Positions 36,160-44,634 of a DNA stretch of 64,000 nucleotides are shown here, one piece after another. A program made the translations under genes and the position numbers. Positions within the stretch are counted from its first letter, which is position 1; every line of letters begins with the position of its first letter. The notes beneath the pieces are model-generated. The model had not been told where the DNA came from. It did not search any database and was given only the letters and a program-made list of their open reading frames with translations. Source of the DNA: Phycisphaerales bacterium (GTDB taxonomy: Bacteria > Planctomycetota > Phycisphaerae > Phycisphaerales > SM1A02); contig JAQWMQ010000008.1 of NCBI GenBank assembly GCA_029246705.1, forward strand, positions 281,335-345,334, in the 5' to 3' direction.

Positions 36160-36918
36160 TCAATCCAGGAGGATCGATCCGCAGGTCAGGCCGCCTTCCG
36201 CCCGCGCGAGTTCGGCGTTGTCCAGCACCTCGAGCGGCAGCCCGAGCGTGTCCAGGCGTTCCACGGTCCGTTCGAAACGTCCGTCGACGACGAGGGTGTC
36301 CCCGACCTTGAGCACGTTGCCTGCGAAGGGTTCCGTGGGATCGACCTCGATGACCTCGAGCCCGGGAAAGAGCCCGGGGTCGATCCATTCCGGGTTGAGC
36401 AGGACCTGCTCCGCTCCGGCCTGTGAGCACCCGGACTTGAAGTGCAGGCAACCGTGCTGGCTCACGAGCCGCACCTCATAGCCCATCGGGGTGAGGTGGT
36501 CAGCGAGTTGTCGCCCACCCTCGGCGTTGGTCCTGTTCCCGCAGCCGACCCAGATCAAGCGGTCGATCCTGAGCACGTCACCCCCATCGAGGGTGCCCGG
36601 TGCCTCGATCCGCTGCACCGGCCGCACTGCCTGCAGGGCGGCTTCGACCACGGGCAGCTCGCCCCGGCGGCTCTCCGCGCCGGGTCGACTCAAGACGGCA
36701 AGCTCCGGCACCACCACCGCGGTGTCCTCGATGAAGACGCAGTCCGGCAGGGTCGAATCGGCGGGAAGCAGCCGGACACCACATCCGAGGCGCTCGAGGC
36801 ACTCGATATAGACCGCATGCTGCCGCCTGGCCCGGTCGAGATCGATCGGGGCTCGATCAAGGTGGGTGAGCTCGCAATCGGCGATTCCGGAACTGATCTC
36901 TCTGGCAAGTGCGTTCAT
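36160..36918 (-). CDS. Dimethylarginine dimethylaminohydrolase (DDAH) family protein
   Basis: The protein has 252 residues from the ATG at 36918. Guanidino-modifying pentein fold elements: LPDCVFIEDTAVV (substrate-binding Glu and Asp), GTLDGGDVLRI, QHGCLHFKSGC (catalytic His) and the C-terminal GLTCGSILLD with nucleophile Cys246. This set matches DDAH, which hydrolyses dimethylarginine to citrulline and dimethylamine. The related arginine deiminases are longer. Start codons of this gene and the SDR gene are 27 bases apart, divergent. It is not an obvious part of the kynurenine pathway beside it. Confidence 0.8.
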   Translation of the reverse strand: MNALAREISSGIADCELTHLDRAPIDLDRARRQHAVYIECLERLGCGVRLLPADSTLPDCVFIEDTAVVVPELAVLSRPGAESRRGELPVVEAALQAVRPVQRIEAPGTLDGGDVLRIDRLIWVGCGNRTNAEGGRQLADHLTPMGYEVRLVSQHGCLHFKSGCSQAGAEQVLLNPEWIDPGLFPGLEVIEVDPTEPFAGNVLKVGDTLVVDGRFERTVERLDTLGLPLEVLDNAELARAEGGLTCGSILLD

Positions 36919-36945
36919 CTCGCCGTGGACTGTAGCATTCGCATC

Positions 36946-37728
36946 ATGACTATCGACTTCAATCTGACTGGACGTGCCGCCGTGGTCGGTGGCGGCACTC
37001 GTGGCATCGGACGGGCGACCGCCCAGGCCTTCGCGGAGGCGGGTGCGACCGTGACCGTCACCGGGCGCGACGCCACGCGCCTCGCGGAGACCGTCGACGC
37101 CCTTCCGGGCTCCGGACACGACAGCCTGCTGGCCGACACCTCCGATCTCGCCACGGTGAAGCGCATGGTGGCCGAACGGGCCGAACGCGGGCCGGTGGAC
37201 ATCCTGGTCAACAACACCGGCGGCCCTGCCGCCGGACCGGCCTCCGCCGCGGACCCCGAACACTTCACCGAGGCGTTCGCGATGCATCTCGCCGCGGCGC
37301 AGGTCATGGTGCAGGCGTTCTTCCCGGGCATGAAGGCCGCCGGATACGGACGCATCATCAACATCATCTCGACGTCGGTGGTCACGCCGATTCCCGGCCT
37401 CGGGGTGAGCAACACCATTCGCGGTGCGGTCGCCAACTGGGGGCGCACCCTGGCGGTCGAACTCGGCCCCTTTGGAATCACCGTGAACAACCTGCTTCCC
37501 GGGTTCACCGGGACCGATCGGCTGGCCTCGCTCTTCGAGGGCAAGGCCAGGAAGCTTGGCTGTTCACCCGAGGAGGTTCGCGAGCAGGCGATTCGTGCGA
37601 TCCCCGCCGCGCGCATCGCCGACCCGGAGGAACTCGCCGCGGTGGCGCTCTTCCTCGCATCACCGGCTGGTTCCTACGTGAACGGGGTGAACCTCCCCGT
37701 CGATGGCGGCCGGGTCGCAAAGGGTTGA
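36946..37728 (+). CDS. Short-chain dehydrogenase/reductase with non-canonical active site
   Basis: The protein has 260 residues from the ATG at 36946. The cofactor-binding motif is GGGTRGIGRA and the structural motif NNTGGP. The active-site serine lies in STSVVTPIPG, but the expected YxxxK is replaced: the sequence reads GVSNTIRGAVANWGRTLA, with Ser in place of Tyr and Arg in place of Lys. Some SDR subgroups show the same SNxxR pattern, so it may be active by another mechanism or be a binding protein. It starts the plus-strand operon (7 bases before the aldehyde dehydrogenase) and may serve the kynurenine branch. Substrate unknown. Confidence 0.8.
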   Translation: MTIDFNLTGRAAVVGGGTRGIGRATAQAFAEAGATVTVTGRDATRLAETVDALPGSGHDSLLADTSDLATVKRMVAERAERGPVDILVNNTGGPAAGPASAADPEHFTEAFAMHLAAAQVMVQAFFPGMKAAGYGRIINIISTSVVTPIPGLGVSNTIRGAVANWGRTLAVELGPFGITVNNLLPGFTGTDRLASLFEGKARKLGCSPEEVREQAIRAIPAARIADPEELAAVALFLASPAGSYVNGVNLPVDGGRVAKG

Positions 37729-37735
37729 GTCAACC

Positions 37736-39184
37736 ATGATCAGCATTCGCAATCTCATCAACGGTGGACTGGTCGATGCGATCAGCGGGTCACGGGGAGA
37801 GTCGGTCAACCCCGCAACCGGCCTGGTTCATGCGGACTTTCCCGATTCCGGCGCCGAAGACGTCGACCGTGCGGTCGGCGCCGCGGTCGAGGCGTTTCCC
37901 ACCTGGCGTGATCGTCCGGTACGGGAACGTGCCGCGCTTCTTCGATCACTGGCCGACCTGATCGATGCGAACACCGATCGACTCGCACGACTGGAATCGG
38001 AAGACCAGGGCAAGACCCTCGCCCAGGCGACCGAGATCGAGATCCCCCGGGCAGCCGCCAACTTCCGGTACTTCGCCGGTGCGATCGAAGCCTTCTCCGG
38101 CGAGATGCACCAGATGGATTCACAGGCGATCAACTACACCCTTCGCCGCGCACGTGGCGTCGCAGGCTGCATCTCGCCTTGGAACCTGCCGCTGTATCTG
38201 CTGACCTGGAAGATCGCGCCAGCACTGGCGACCGGGAACACCGTGGTCGCGAAGCCCAGCGAGGTGACGCCGGTGACCGCGGGCATCCTCGGCGAACTCG
38301 CGGTGGAGGCGGGCTTCCCGCCGGGCGTCCTCAATCTGGTGCACGGCTTCGGCGGCACCGTCGGTCAACGGATCGTCGAACACCCTGATGTGCCGACGAT
38401 CACCTTCACCGGTTCGACCGCGACCGGGCAGGCGATCTCGCGGATCGCGGGGCCGATGTTCAAGCGGGTCTCGCTGGAACTCGGCGGCAAGAACCCGGTC
38501 ATCGTCTGCGAGGACGCGGATCTCGATGACGCCATGGACGACATCGTGCGCAGTGCGTTCGCCAATCAGGGCGAGATCTGTCTCTGCGGTTCCCGGATCC
38601 TGGTCCACCGTTCACGGTTGGCCGAGTTCATGGAACGCTTCCTCCCGCGGGTCCGCGGTCTCCGGGTGGGTGATCCGGCCAGCGCGGAAAGCGACCTTGG
38701 TGCGATCGTCTCCCGAGAACATCTCGAGAAAATCGAGTCCTACGTGCAACTGGCCGTCGAGGAAGGCGGAAAGATCGCGTGTGGAGGCAACCGCACCGGC
38801 GTTCTCCCCGAGCGGTGTCGAAACGGTTTCTTCTACGAACCGACCGTCATCCTCGGTCTGCCCCAGGACTGCAGGACCAACCAGGAGGAGATCTTCGGCC
38901 CCGTCGTCTCGGTCCAGGGTTTCGACACGCATGCCGAGGCGGTCACCAAGGCCAACGACGTTCCCTACGGACTTGCCTGCTGCATCTACACGAAGGATCT
39001 TTCGAGAGCGCACCGGATGGCCGCTCGCATCGATGCCGGCATCGTCTGGATCAACTGCTGGATGGTGCGCGACCTGCGCACGCCCTTCGGAGGGTGGAAG
39101 GCCAGTGGCGTCGGTCGTGAGGGTGGGAAGGACGCACTGCATTTCTTCACTGAATCGACAAACGTCTGCCTCAATCTGGAGTAG
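37736..39184 (+). CDS. Aldehyde dehydrogenase, probable 2-aminomuconic semialdehyde dehydrogenase
   Basis: The protein has 482 residues. Motifs: WNLPLYLLTWKIAPALATGN with cofactor-binding Lys, FTGSTATG, catalytic Glu248 in LELGGKN, catalytic Cys282 in NQGEICLCGS, and EEIFGPVVSV. The length and NYTLRRARGVAGCISPWNLP block fit the muconic-semialdehyde dehydrogenases (AMSDH/NbaE). Its place between the SDR and 2-aminomuconate deaminase genes, facing the ACMS decarboxylase operon, supports the oxidation of 2-aminomuconic 6-semialdehyde with NAD+. Specific substrate is from context; the ALDH fold is certain. Confidence 0.88.
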   Translation: MISIRNLINGGLVDAISGSRGESVNPATGLVHADFPDSGAEDVDRAVGAAVEAFPTWRDRPVRERAALLRSLADLIDANTDRLARLESEDQGKTLAQATEIEIPRAAANFRYFAGAIEAFSGEMHQMDSQAINYTLRRARGVAGCISPWNLPLYLLTWKIAPALATGNTVVAKPSEVTPVTAGILGELAVEAGFPPGVLNLVHGFGGTVGQRIVEHPDVPTITFTGSTATGQAISRIAGPMFKRVSLELGGKNPVIVCEDADLDDAMDDIVRSAFANQGEICLCGSRILVHRSRLAEFMERFLPRVRGLRVGDPASAESDLGAIVSREHLEKIESYVQLAVEEGGKIACGGNRTGVLPERCRNGFFYEPTVILGLPQDCRTNQEEIFGPVVSVQGFDTHAEAVTKANDVPYGLACCIYTKDLSRAHRMAARIDAGIVWINCWMVRDLRTPFGGWKASGVGREGGKDALHFFTESTNVCLNLE

Positions 39185-39188
39185 TCCC

Positions 39189-39689
39189 ATGCGTTCCATT
39201 GTTCGACTCGCAAGTCTCATGCTCCTGGCCACCCTGACGGGCGCCTGCTGTACGCAAGAGCCGGGAGGGTTGAATGACGAGCTTGACCCTCGTGCCCAGG
39301 GCGACTTCACGCTCTACCGACTCGATGGTGATCGCTATCCCGGAGAAGCGGTTCCCGAAGGCGGGAAACTGCTCCACGGCTGGCTGATCCTCGAGGCCTG
39401 CCCGATCGAGGACACTGCAACCCGAAACCGGATCTTCAGGGCCTTCGATGATGGCATTGACGCGGCTCCAAGTGTATCGCCCGACTGCTTCAACCCCCGC
39501 CACGCGATCAGCGTGGTCCAGGCCGATGGCGTGCAAATGGACTGGCTGATCTGTTTCCAGTGCAGCAACTGGTACAGCTACGAGAACGAGACCACGGTCG
39601 GCGGAGGAGGCACCAGCCGCGCTCCGGCCGATGTCTTCAACGAGATCCTTTCGGCCTGCTCCGGAAAGACCAAGACAGATGACAAGTGA
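39189..39689 (+). CDS. Small putative lipoprotein in kynurenine operon
   Basis: The protein has 166 residues from the ATG at 39189, four bases after the ALDH stop. The N-terminus is hydrophobic and ends LTGACC, a possible lipobox. The mature part contains YPGEAVPEGGKLLHGWLIL, CFNPRHAISV and DWLICFQCSNW. The pair of motifs (CFNPRHA and ICFQC) looks like a conserved but unnamed family; the CxxC-like FQC may bind metal. Its last 11 bases overlap the start of 2-aminomuconate deaminase. No role in tryptophan breakdown is known. Confidence 0.6.
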   Translation: MRSIVRLASLMLLATLTGACCTQEPGGLNDELDPRAQGDFTLYRLDGDRYPGEAVPEGGKLLHGWLILEACPIEDTATRNRIFRAFDDGIDAAPSVSPDCFNPRHAISVVQADGVQMDWLICFQCSNWYSYENETTVGGGGTSRAPADVFNEILSACSGKTKTDDK

Positions 39690-40107
39690 TCGCATCGATT
39701 CCACACGCGCACCCGAACCGGTTGGGGCCTTTCCCCATGCACGGCGCGCGGGCAACCTCATGTTCCTCTCGGGGATCGGCCCTCGGGTTCGTGGCTCGAA
39801 GGACATCCCGGGCGTGACCCTCGATGCCGCGGGCAACATCACCGACTACGACATCGAGACCCAGTGCCGGTCCTGCTTCGACAACGTTCGAACGGTGGTC
39901 GAGGATTCCGGCATCCCCTGGACCAACGTGGTCGATGTGCTTGCGTTCCTGACCAACATGAAGGACGACTTCGCGACCTACAACCGGGTCTACGCGGAGT
40001 ACTTCGCGGGTGAGGGCAACCCCAACCCCGCTCGGACCACGATCGAGATCGGTTCCCTGCCCACGCCGATCGCGGTCGAAGTCAAGGTCACGGCGATCAT
40101 CGACTGA
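39679..40107 (+). CDS. amnD: 2-Aminomuconate deaminase, RidA family
   Basis: The protein has 142 residues, the same length as NbaF/AmnD of Pseudomonas as I recall it. The APEPVGAFPHARRAGNLMFLSG start, CRSCFDNVRTVVEDSG, and AEYFAGEGNPNPARTTIEIG motif with the conserved Arg place it in the RidA fold. Within this family, the APEPVGAYPHARR-type start is typical of 2-aminomuconate deaminase. It hydrolyses 2-aminomuconate to 4-oxalocrotonate and ammonia. Context with the ALDH, ACMSD and HAO genes gives independent support. The start overlaps the previous gene by 11 bases. Confidence 0.85.
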   Translation: MTSDRIDSTRAPEPVGAFPHARRAGNLMFLSGIGPRVRGSKDIPGVTLDAAGNITDYDIETQCRSCFDNVRTVVEDSGIPWTNVVDVLAFLTNMKDDFATYNRVYAEYFAGEGNPNPARTTIEIGSLPTPIAVEVKVTAIID

Positions 40108-40127
40108 TCATCGCCCCGACGCCTCGA

Positions 40128-40670
40128 TCATTTCATCACTCGATTCATGCCGTCCCGGTCGTTGGTGGCAGCTTCGACGATCGACCAGATGATGACACCA
40201 ACCATCATCGGTATGGCGATACAGATCGGGAAGACCAGAAACGCACCAATCAGGAACATCATGTAGGCGCCCAGGCTCAGGGCGAGTTGGGCGATGCCGG
40301 GTCCGGTCCTGCCCACGATGAGATTGTTGATGCCGGCAAGCCCGGTCACCAGGGGCAGCCCGATGCCCAGGCAGATGTAGAGGACGCGCGAGGATTCCGA
40401 ATAGTTGATGGCCTGCTCCGCTTCCCTGATTGCATCCCGGGAGTCGGTGGCCGGGTGCAGGGGCTGATAGTTCGGTTCCCGGGACGCGGCCTGCTCCGAG
40501 GGAAGTACGAGGCCTGCATCCTCAGGCGAGGACCAGTTGCCATCGGGATCCTTGATCATTCCCTTGTGGCTTACGCGACCTTCCCGTGCGTAGCGCTCAA
40601 GCTCTTCCCTGGAATAGGGCCCATACTCAGAACCGAGATCATCCTTGTAGATCCAATTGCGTTCCATCAT
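40128..40670 (-). CDS. GYF_2-domain membrane protein
   Basis: The protein is 180 residues. The first ~50 residues form a GYF_2-like domain (WIYKDDLGSEYGPYSREEL with the later GMIKDPDGNW) usually found on cytoplasmic ends of membrane proteins. After a linker, three hydrophobic segments follow: VLYICLGIGLPLVTGLAGI, GIAQLALSLGAYMMFLIGAF and ICIAIPMMVGVIIWSIVEA. It is not part of the pathway; it is convergent with amnD and 43 bases downstream of the next minus-strand gene. Function unknown. Confidence 0.65.
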   Translation of the reverse strand: MMERNWIYKDDLGSEYGPYSREELERYAREGRVSHKGMIKDPDGNWSSPEDAGLVLPSEQAASREPNYQPLHPATDSRDAIREAEQAINYSESSRVLYICLGIGLPLVTGLAGINNLIVGRTGPGIAQLALSLGAYMMFLIGAFLVFPICIAIPMMVGVIIWSIVEAATNDRDGMNRVMK

Positions 40671-40713
40671 GCGGCCCCCTGCGATTCAGCTTTGTTTCGG
40701 GATACTGCCCTGT

Positions 40714-41244
40714 TCAGGGGGCAACACCCTCGAGTGGATCCTTGACACTGTTGTCGTCCTCGGTGAACTCACCAAGGCCAGTCGCACCTTCGTAGGCGCC
40801 TTCATTTGAAAACGAACAGACCACGGGCTTCTTGTCGCGCCCGGGAAAGACGATCTCAAAACCATTGTTGGTCTTTTGGTAGCTCGGATTTCCATCCGGC
40901 GCCGCTGGTGTGGGTGGAAAGAAGTCCGGACGCGGCTTGCTGGCCAGCATCGCGGCCATGAGCTTGGCGCCCTCATCGTTGTCGGGCGGGCTGCCCTTGG
41001 TGGCGATCCAGCCCCTGATCGGCTCCGAAGCCCAGCCCGCGAGTTGGGCAAGATTCCCCTCCACGGATCCCACAGTGGGGTTGGCATCGCTTTCCGACTC
41101 GGCTTTCCGGCCATCCCAGATCACCAGGAAGATGCCGAGAGCACTCACCACCAGGAACAGAAGAACGAGTACCACCGGGCCCTTGGCGCTGCCACGACGG
41201 CTGATTCTGGAAACGGTGGATTTTCTGCGGAAATCAGATCTCAT
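40714..41244 (-). CDS. Single-pass membrane protein, function unknown
   Basis: The protein has 176 residues from the ATG at 41244; an in-frame start at 41304 is less likely. A basic head (MRSDFRRKSTVSRISRRG) precedes one TM helix (PVVLVLLFLVVSALGIFLVIW), so N-in/C-out topology is expected. The periplasmic part has a helical segment and a PPTPAAPDGN stretch; no domain is recognised. It is next to the kynurenine operon but the gap to kynB is 71 bases. Function unknown. Confidence 0.5.
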   Translation of the reverse strand: MRSDFRRKSTVSRISRRGSAKGPVVLVLLFLVVSALGIFLVIWDGRKAESESDANPTVGSVEGNLAQLAGWASEPIRGWIATKGSPPDNDEGAKLMAAMLASKPRPDFFPPTPAAPDGNPSYQKTNNGFEIVFPGRDKKPVVCSFSNEGAYEGATGLGEFTEDDNSVKDPLEGVAP

Positions 41245-41315
41245 GGGTTCGCTTCTCACCTTGATTCGATTCGAGAGGGCTTTTTCAACACCGGTTCGGA
41301 CCACCGGTCACGCAT

Positions 41316-41939
41316 TCACACAGTTCGAAGTATCGCACGCACTGGGCTACCGTCAAATCCTTCGAGGGGAAGGGGCAGTGCGATCAGCTCATAGGGTCCA
41401 GGTTCCACGTTTCGAAGCAGGAGGCCCTCGATGATCGACACGTCATGGGCGAAGAACCGGGCATGGGCGGGCAGGTCCTTCGATTCCTGGGTGTCCACGC
41501 TGGGCGCGTCGACCCCGACCAGGCGCACGCCCTTTGCGGCGATGTGGTCGACCAGCTCCGGTTCGAGCCCGCAGTAGTCGTCGTTCCAGTCCTCGATGCC
41601 GTCGAAGGTCCCGGTGTCGATCAACAGTCGCTCGGTCTCGGGAATCGGCCCCTCCAGATCATCAAGACCCAGGCGGCCTCCTCGCGGGCCCTTGGCGCGC
41701 ATGAGATGACAGGGCCCGACGTAGAGCTCGATCGGTTGCTCTTCGATGCCTCGTCCACCCGCTCCGTAGTGGCCGGGGGCATCCGCATGGGCGCCCACGT
41801 GAACCGAGGTGCGCAGGGTCGAGAGCGTGACCGGCGCGCCTTCTTCCAGACGACAGAGAATCTCGCGTGACGGTCTGGTGTCACCGGGATAGACCTTGGT
41901 GCGATCCGAAAGCACGGGCGTGATGTCGATCAGTGGCAT
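41316..41939 (-). CDS. kynB: Kynurenine formamidase (cyclase family)
   Basis: KynB hydrolyses N-formylkynurenine to kynurenine and formate. The protein has 207 residues from the ATG at 41939, the usual KynB size; an in-frame start at 41963 adds 8. The metal-binding motif HVGAHADAPGHYG gives His47, His51, Asp53 and His57. Further motifs: PLIDITPVLSDRTKVYPGD and LIDTGTFDG. It is the last gene of the minus-strand kynurenine operon, 35 bases after kmo. Cyclase-family proteins can have other substrates, but the genome context fixes this assignment well. Confidence 0.9.
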   Translation of the reverse strand: MPLIDITPVLSDRTKVYPGDTRPSREILCRLEEGAPVTLSTLRTSVHVGAHADAPGHYGAGGRGIEEQPIELYVGPCHLMRAKGPRGGRLGLDDLEGPIPETERLLIDTGTFDGIEDWNDDYCGLEPELVDHIAAKGVRLVGVDAPSVDTQESKDLPAHARFFAHDVSIIEGLLLRNVEPGPYELIALPLPLEGFDGSPVRAILRTV

Positions 41940-41974
41940 GACACGTCCTTGTTTGAAGGGCATGGTGCGAGGAG

Positions 41975-43342
41975 TCACGAAGACCCGGTGGCGAACAACT
42001 GGTTGAGGATGTTGCTGAGCCCGTAAGCCGCCAGGCCCAGCGAGACGAACAGCGCTGCGAAGACGATCACCACGGCGCGCCATTGTCGTGCCGCCCGTTT
42101 TCTGGCGTGGTCGTAGGGGATGGTCGTGAACGAGACCATCTCGTACAGCGGGACGAATCGATCGCCGAGTTTTCGATGCAGGTACTGCTCGAGCTTCTTC
42201 TTGTAGTGGAACCACCGCTTCCCGGTGTGGTCGCGCATCTCCAGGAAGTTGGCCAGGGCCATGTCCGCGATCGCATCCGCATGTTCGACCCGGTCCCGGT
42301 AGTAGGCATCAAGGGCCCCGGGCACGTCGTCCGGTCGGGCTTCGATCTCCCGGGCGAGCGAAACGGCATCCTCGAAACTCGCGTTGGCGCCCTGCCCGTA
42401 GAACGGGACGATCGCATGCGCGGAGTCACCCATCAACACGACCTTTCCATTGTGCCAGGGGCGGCAACGGATGGTGCCCAGCGGGCTGACCGGGTTCTCA
42501 CGGTACTCGGCGACCAGTTCCGGCATGATCGGAAGTGCATCGGGGTAGTGGGTGCGGAACAGATCGCACACGTTCGCTTCCGTCACGGCTTCGAAGGAGT
42601 GTTCGCCGGTGTACGGCCAGAACAGCGTGCAGGTGAACGAGCCATCGAGATTCGGGAGGGCGATCATCATCGACGCCCCGTGCGGCCAGATGTGCAGGGC
42701 CTTCGGTTCGATCGCGAACGGTGCGTGGGGACCGGTCTCGACCGCAGGGATCGAGAGCTCCTTGTAGCCATGGTCGAGGAAGTCCTGCGAGCACTTGAAG
42801 TCAGCCAATGCCGATTCGAGTGCCACGCGCACCGCCGAGCCGGCACCGTCGGCGCCCACCACGATGTCGGCGGTCTCGGTTTGTCGACTGCCGTCGTTGA
42901 TGCTCTCGAACACCACCGATCCGGTCGAAGGCTCGAGCTCCACCGCTCGGACCCCGAAGCGAAGCTCGACGCTGTCATGTTCGTCGGCGGCTTCGATCAG
43001 CATGAGGTTGAGTTCGGATCGACTCACGGAGTTGATGGCTCGGTCCCCGCCCGCGCTGTAGGACTGGAACGCCGAGTGGCCCTGGCGGTCATGGATCATC
43101 CGACCCGGCATCGGAATGGCTCGCTCCAGCAGGCGATCGCGGAGCCCGGCCTGGGTGAGACCGTCGATGCCGCGTTCGCTGATCGCGAGATTGATCGACC
43201 TTCCCTGGGCGTAGTTCTTCTCCCGGGGGTCGTTGCGCCCCTCGCAGACGAGCACCTCGTGCCCGCTTCGACCCAGGAGTCTTGCCAGCAGGCAGCCGGC
43301 CAGGCCCGCGCCGACGATCAGGATGCGTGGTTTCGTGCTCAT
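41975..43342 (-). CDS. kmo: Kynurenine 3-monooxygenase
   Basis: KMO hydroxylates kynurenine to 3-hydroxykynurenine with FAD, NADPH and O2. The protein is 455 residues. FAD-binding GAGLAGCLLARLLGRSGHEV is about residues 11-30, GRSINLAISERG is a KMO signature, and the second FAD motif is LMGDSAHAIVPFYGQGANASFED. The C-terminus has a hydrophobic helix (AVVIVFAALFVSLGLAAYGL), similar to the membrane anchor of eukaryotic KMO. The start overlaps the kynU stop by 4 bases (ATGA), so the two are coupled. Confidence 0.95.
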   Translation of the reverse strand: MSTKPRILIVGAGLAGCLLARLLGRSGHEVLVCEGRNDPREKNYAQGRSINLAISERGIDGLTQAGLRDRLLERAIPMPGRMIHDRQGHSAFQSYSAGGDRAINSVSRSELNLMLIEAADEHDSVELRFGVRAVELEPSTGSVVFESINDGSRQTETADIVVGADGAGSAVRVALESALADFKCSQDFLDHGYKELSIPAVETGPHAPFAIEPKALHIWPHGASMMIALPNLDGSFTCTLFWPYTGEHSFEAVTEANVCDLFRTHYPDALPIMPELVAEYRENPVSPLGTIRCRPWHNGKVVLMGDSAHAIVPFYGQGANASFEDAVSLAREIEARPDDVPGALDAYYRDRVEHADAIADMALANFLEMRDHTGKRWFHYKKKLEQYLHRKLGDRFVPLYEMVSFTTIPYDHARKRAARQWRAVVIVFAALFVSLGLAAYGLSNILNQLFATGSS

Positions 43343-44634
43343 GAGTCTGCGATCACCCGGGCTGCCGCATGGACGTCGGTGAAGCTGTTGTAGAGCGGCG
43401 TCGGCGCCAGACGAATCACGTCCGGTTCACGAAAGTCACAGATGATCCCGTTGCGGGCAAGGGCCTCGAATCGGCGTCTTGGATGGTCGGTGACGTGGAC
43501 GGAAAGCTGGCAGCCCCGTTCCGAGGTCGCCGAAGGCGTGATCACTCGACAGGTCCCCGGCATCGATTCCCTGAGCATGAACTCGAGGTATCCGGTCAGC
43601 ACCCGGCTCTTCGTCGCAAGCGCGGGGAGTCCCGCCCGGTCGAAGAGTTCGAGTGATGCCAGCAGTGGTGCCGCCGCGAGAATCGGCGGGTTGGACAACT
43701 GCCAACCGGCAGCACCCGGCTGCGGGACGAACTCGGGAATCATCTGCATCTTGAAGCGCGAGCCGGGGTCATTGCCCCACCACCCCGCGAAGCGCGGGAC
43801 GTCGAGATCCTGTCCGTGTCGTTCGTGCACATAGGCGCCCGCCAGGGCACCCGGTCCCGAGTTCAGGTACTTGTAGGAACACCAGCACGCGAAATCCACG
43901 TCCCAGTCATGCAGTTCGAGCACCACGTTGCCGGCGGCGTGGGCGAGATCGAAGCCGGCCATGGCGCCGGTTGCATGGGCGGCCCGGGTGATCCGCTGCA
44001 TGTCGTGGACCTGACCGGTCCTGAAATGGACGCCACCGAACATCACCAGCGCGAGTTCGTCTCCGAGTGCCTCGATGCGGGCCTCGACATCCTCGATCCG
44101 AAGGGTCTCCTCGCCATCACGCGGGGCGCAGGTCACCAGGGCCTCGTCGGGGTCGACGCCGCGTGCACGCAGGTGCGTCTTGACCGCGTAGGTGTCCGAG
44201 GGGAAGGCGCCGTCCTCGATCAGGATCTTTCGTCGCGGACCTTCGGGTCGGTAGAAGCTCACCATCAGCAGGTGGAGGTTCACGGTGAGCGAGTTCATCA
44301 TCACCACTTCGCCGGGACGTGCGCCGACCAGCCTCGCTCCGGTATCCCGAAAGAGCTCGTGGTAGCTGTACCAGGGGCGTCGCGATTCAAGGTGTCCTTC
44401 GACCCCGAGTCGCCCCCAGTCGTCGAGCTCCTCGGTTACGAGTTCACGGGTCTTGCGCGGCATCAGTCCGAGGGAATTGCCGCAGAGGTAGACGCTTTCG
44501 CTTCCGGAGCCGGCCTTGGGTATCTCGAACTCCGCACGCAGGTCCGCGAAGGGGTCGATGGCATCGAGGTGCCGTGCGAATTCAAGGGTCGACTCGAAGG
44601 CGGCGGCATTGATTTCCGAAAGGGTGGTGCTCAC
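43339..44634 (-). CDS. kynU: Kynureninase
   Basis: KynU is a PLP enzyme that cleaves 3-hydroxykynurenine to 3-hydroxyanthranilate and alanine. The protein is 431 residues. Features: [14 protein letters not shown] near the start, [28 protein letters not shown], the PLP-binding aspartate region [12 protein letters not shown], and the Schiff-base Lys255 in [15 protein letters not shown]. It overlaps both neighbours by 4 bases, so translation is coupled along the operon. Its place between kmo and the ACMS decarboxylase matches the reaction order. Confidence 0.96.
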   Translation of the reverse strand: MSTTLSEINAAAFESTLEFARHLDAIDPFADLRAEFEIPKAGSGSESVYLCGNSLGLMPRKTRELVTEELDDWGRLGVEGHLESRRPWYSYHELFRDTGARLVGARPGEVVMMNSLTVNLHLLMVSFYRPEGPRRKILIEDGAFPSDTYAVKTHLRARGVDPDEALVTCAPRDGEETLRIEDVEARIEALGDELALVMFGGVHFRTGQVHDMQRITRAAHATGAMAGFDLAHAAGNVVLELHDWDVDFACWCSYKYLNSGPGALAGAYVHERHGQDLDVPRFAGWWGNDPGSRFKMQMIPEFVPQPGAAGWQLSNPPILAAAPLLASLELFDRAGLPALATKSRVLTGYLEFMLRESMPGTCRVITPSATSERGCQLSVHVTDHPRRRFEALARNGIICDFREPDVIRLAPTPLYNSFTDVHAAARVIADS

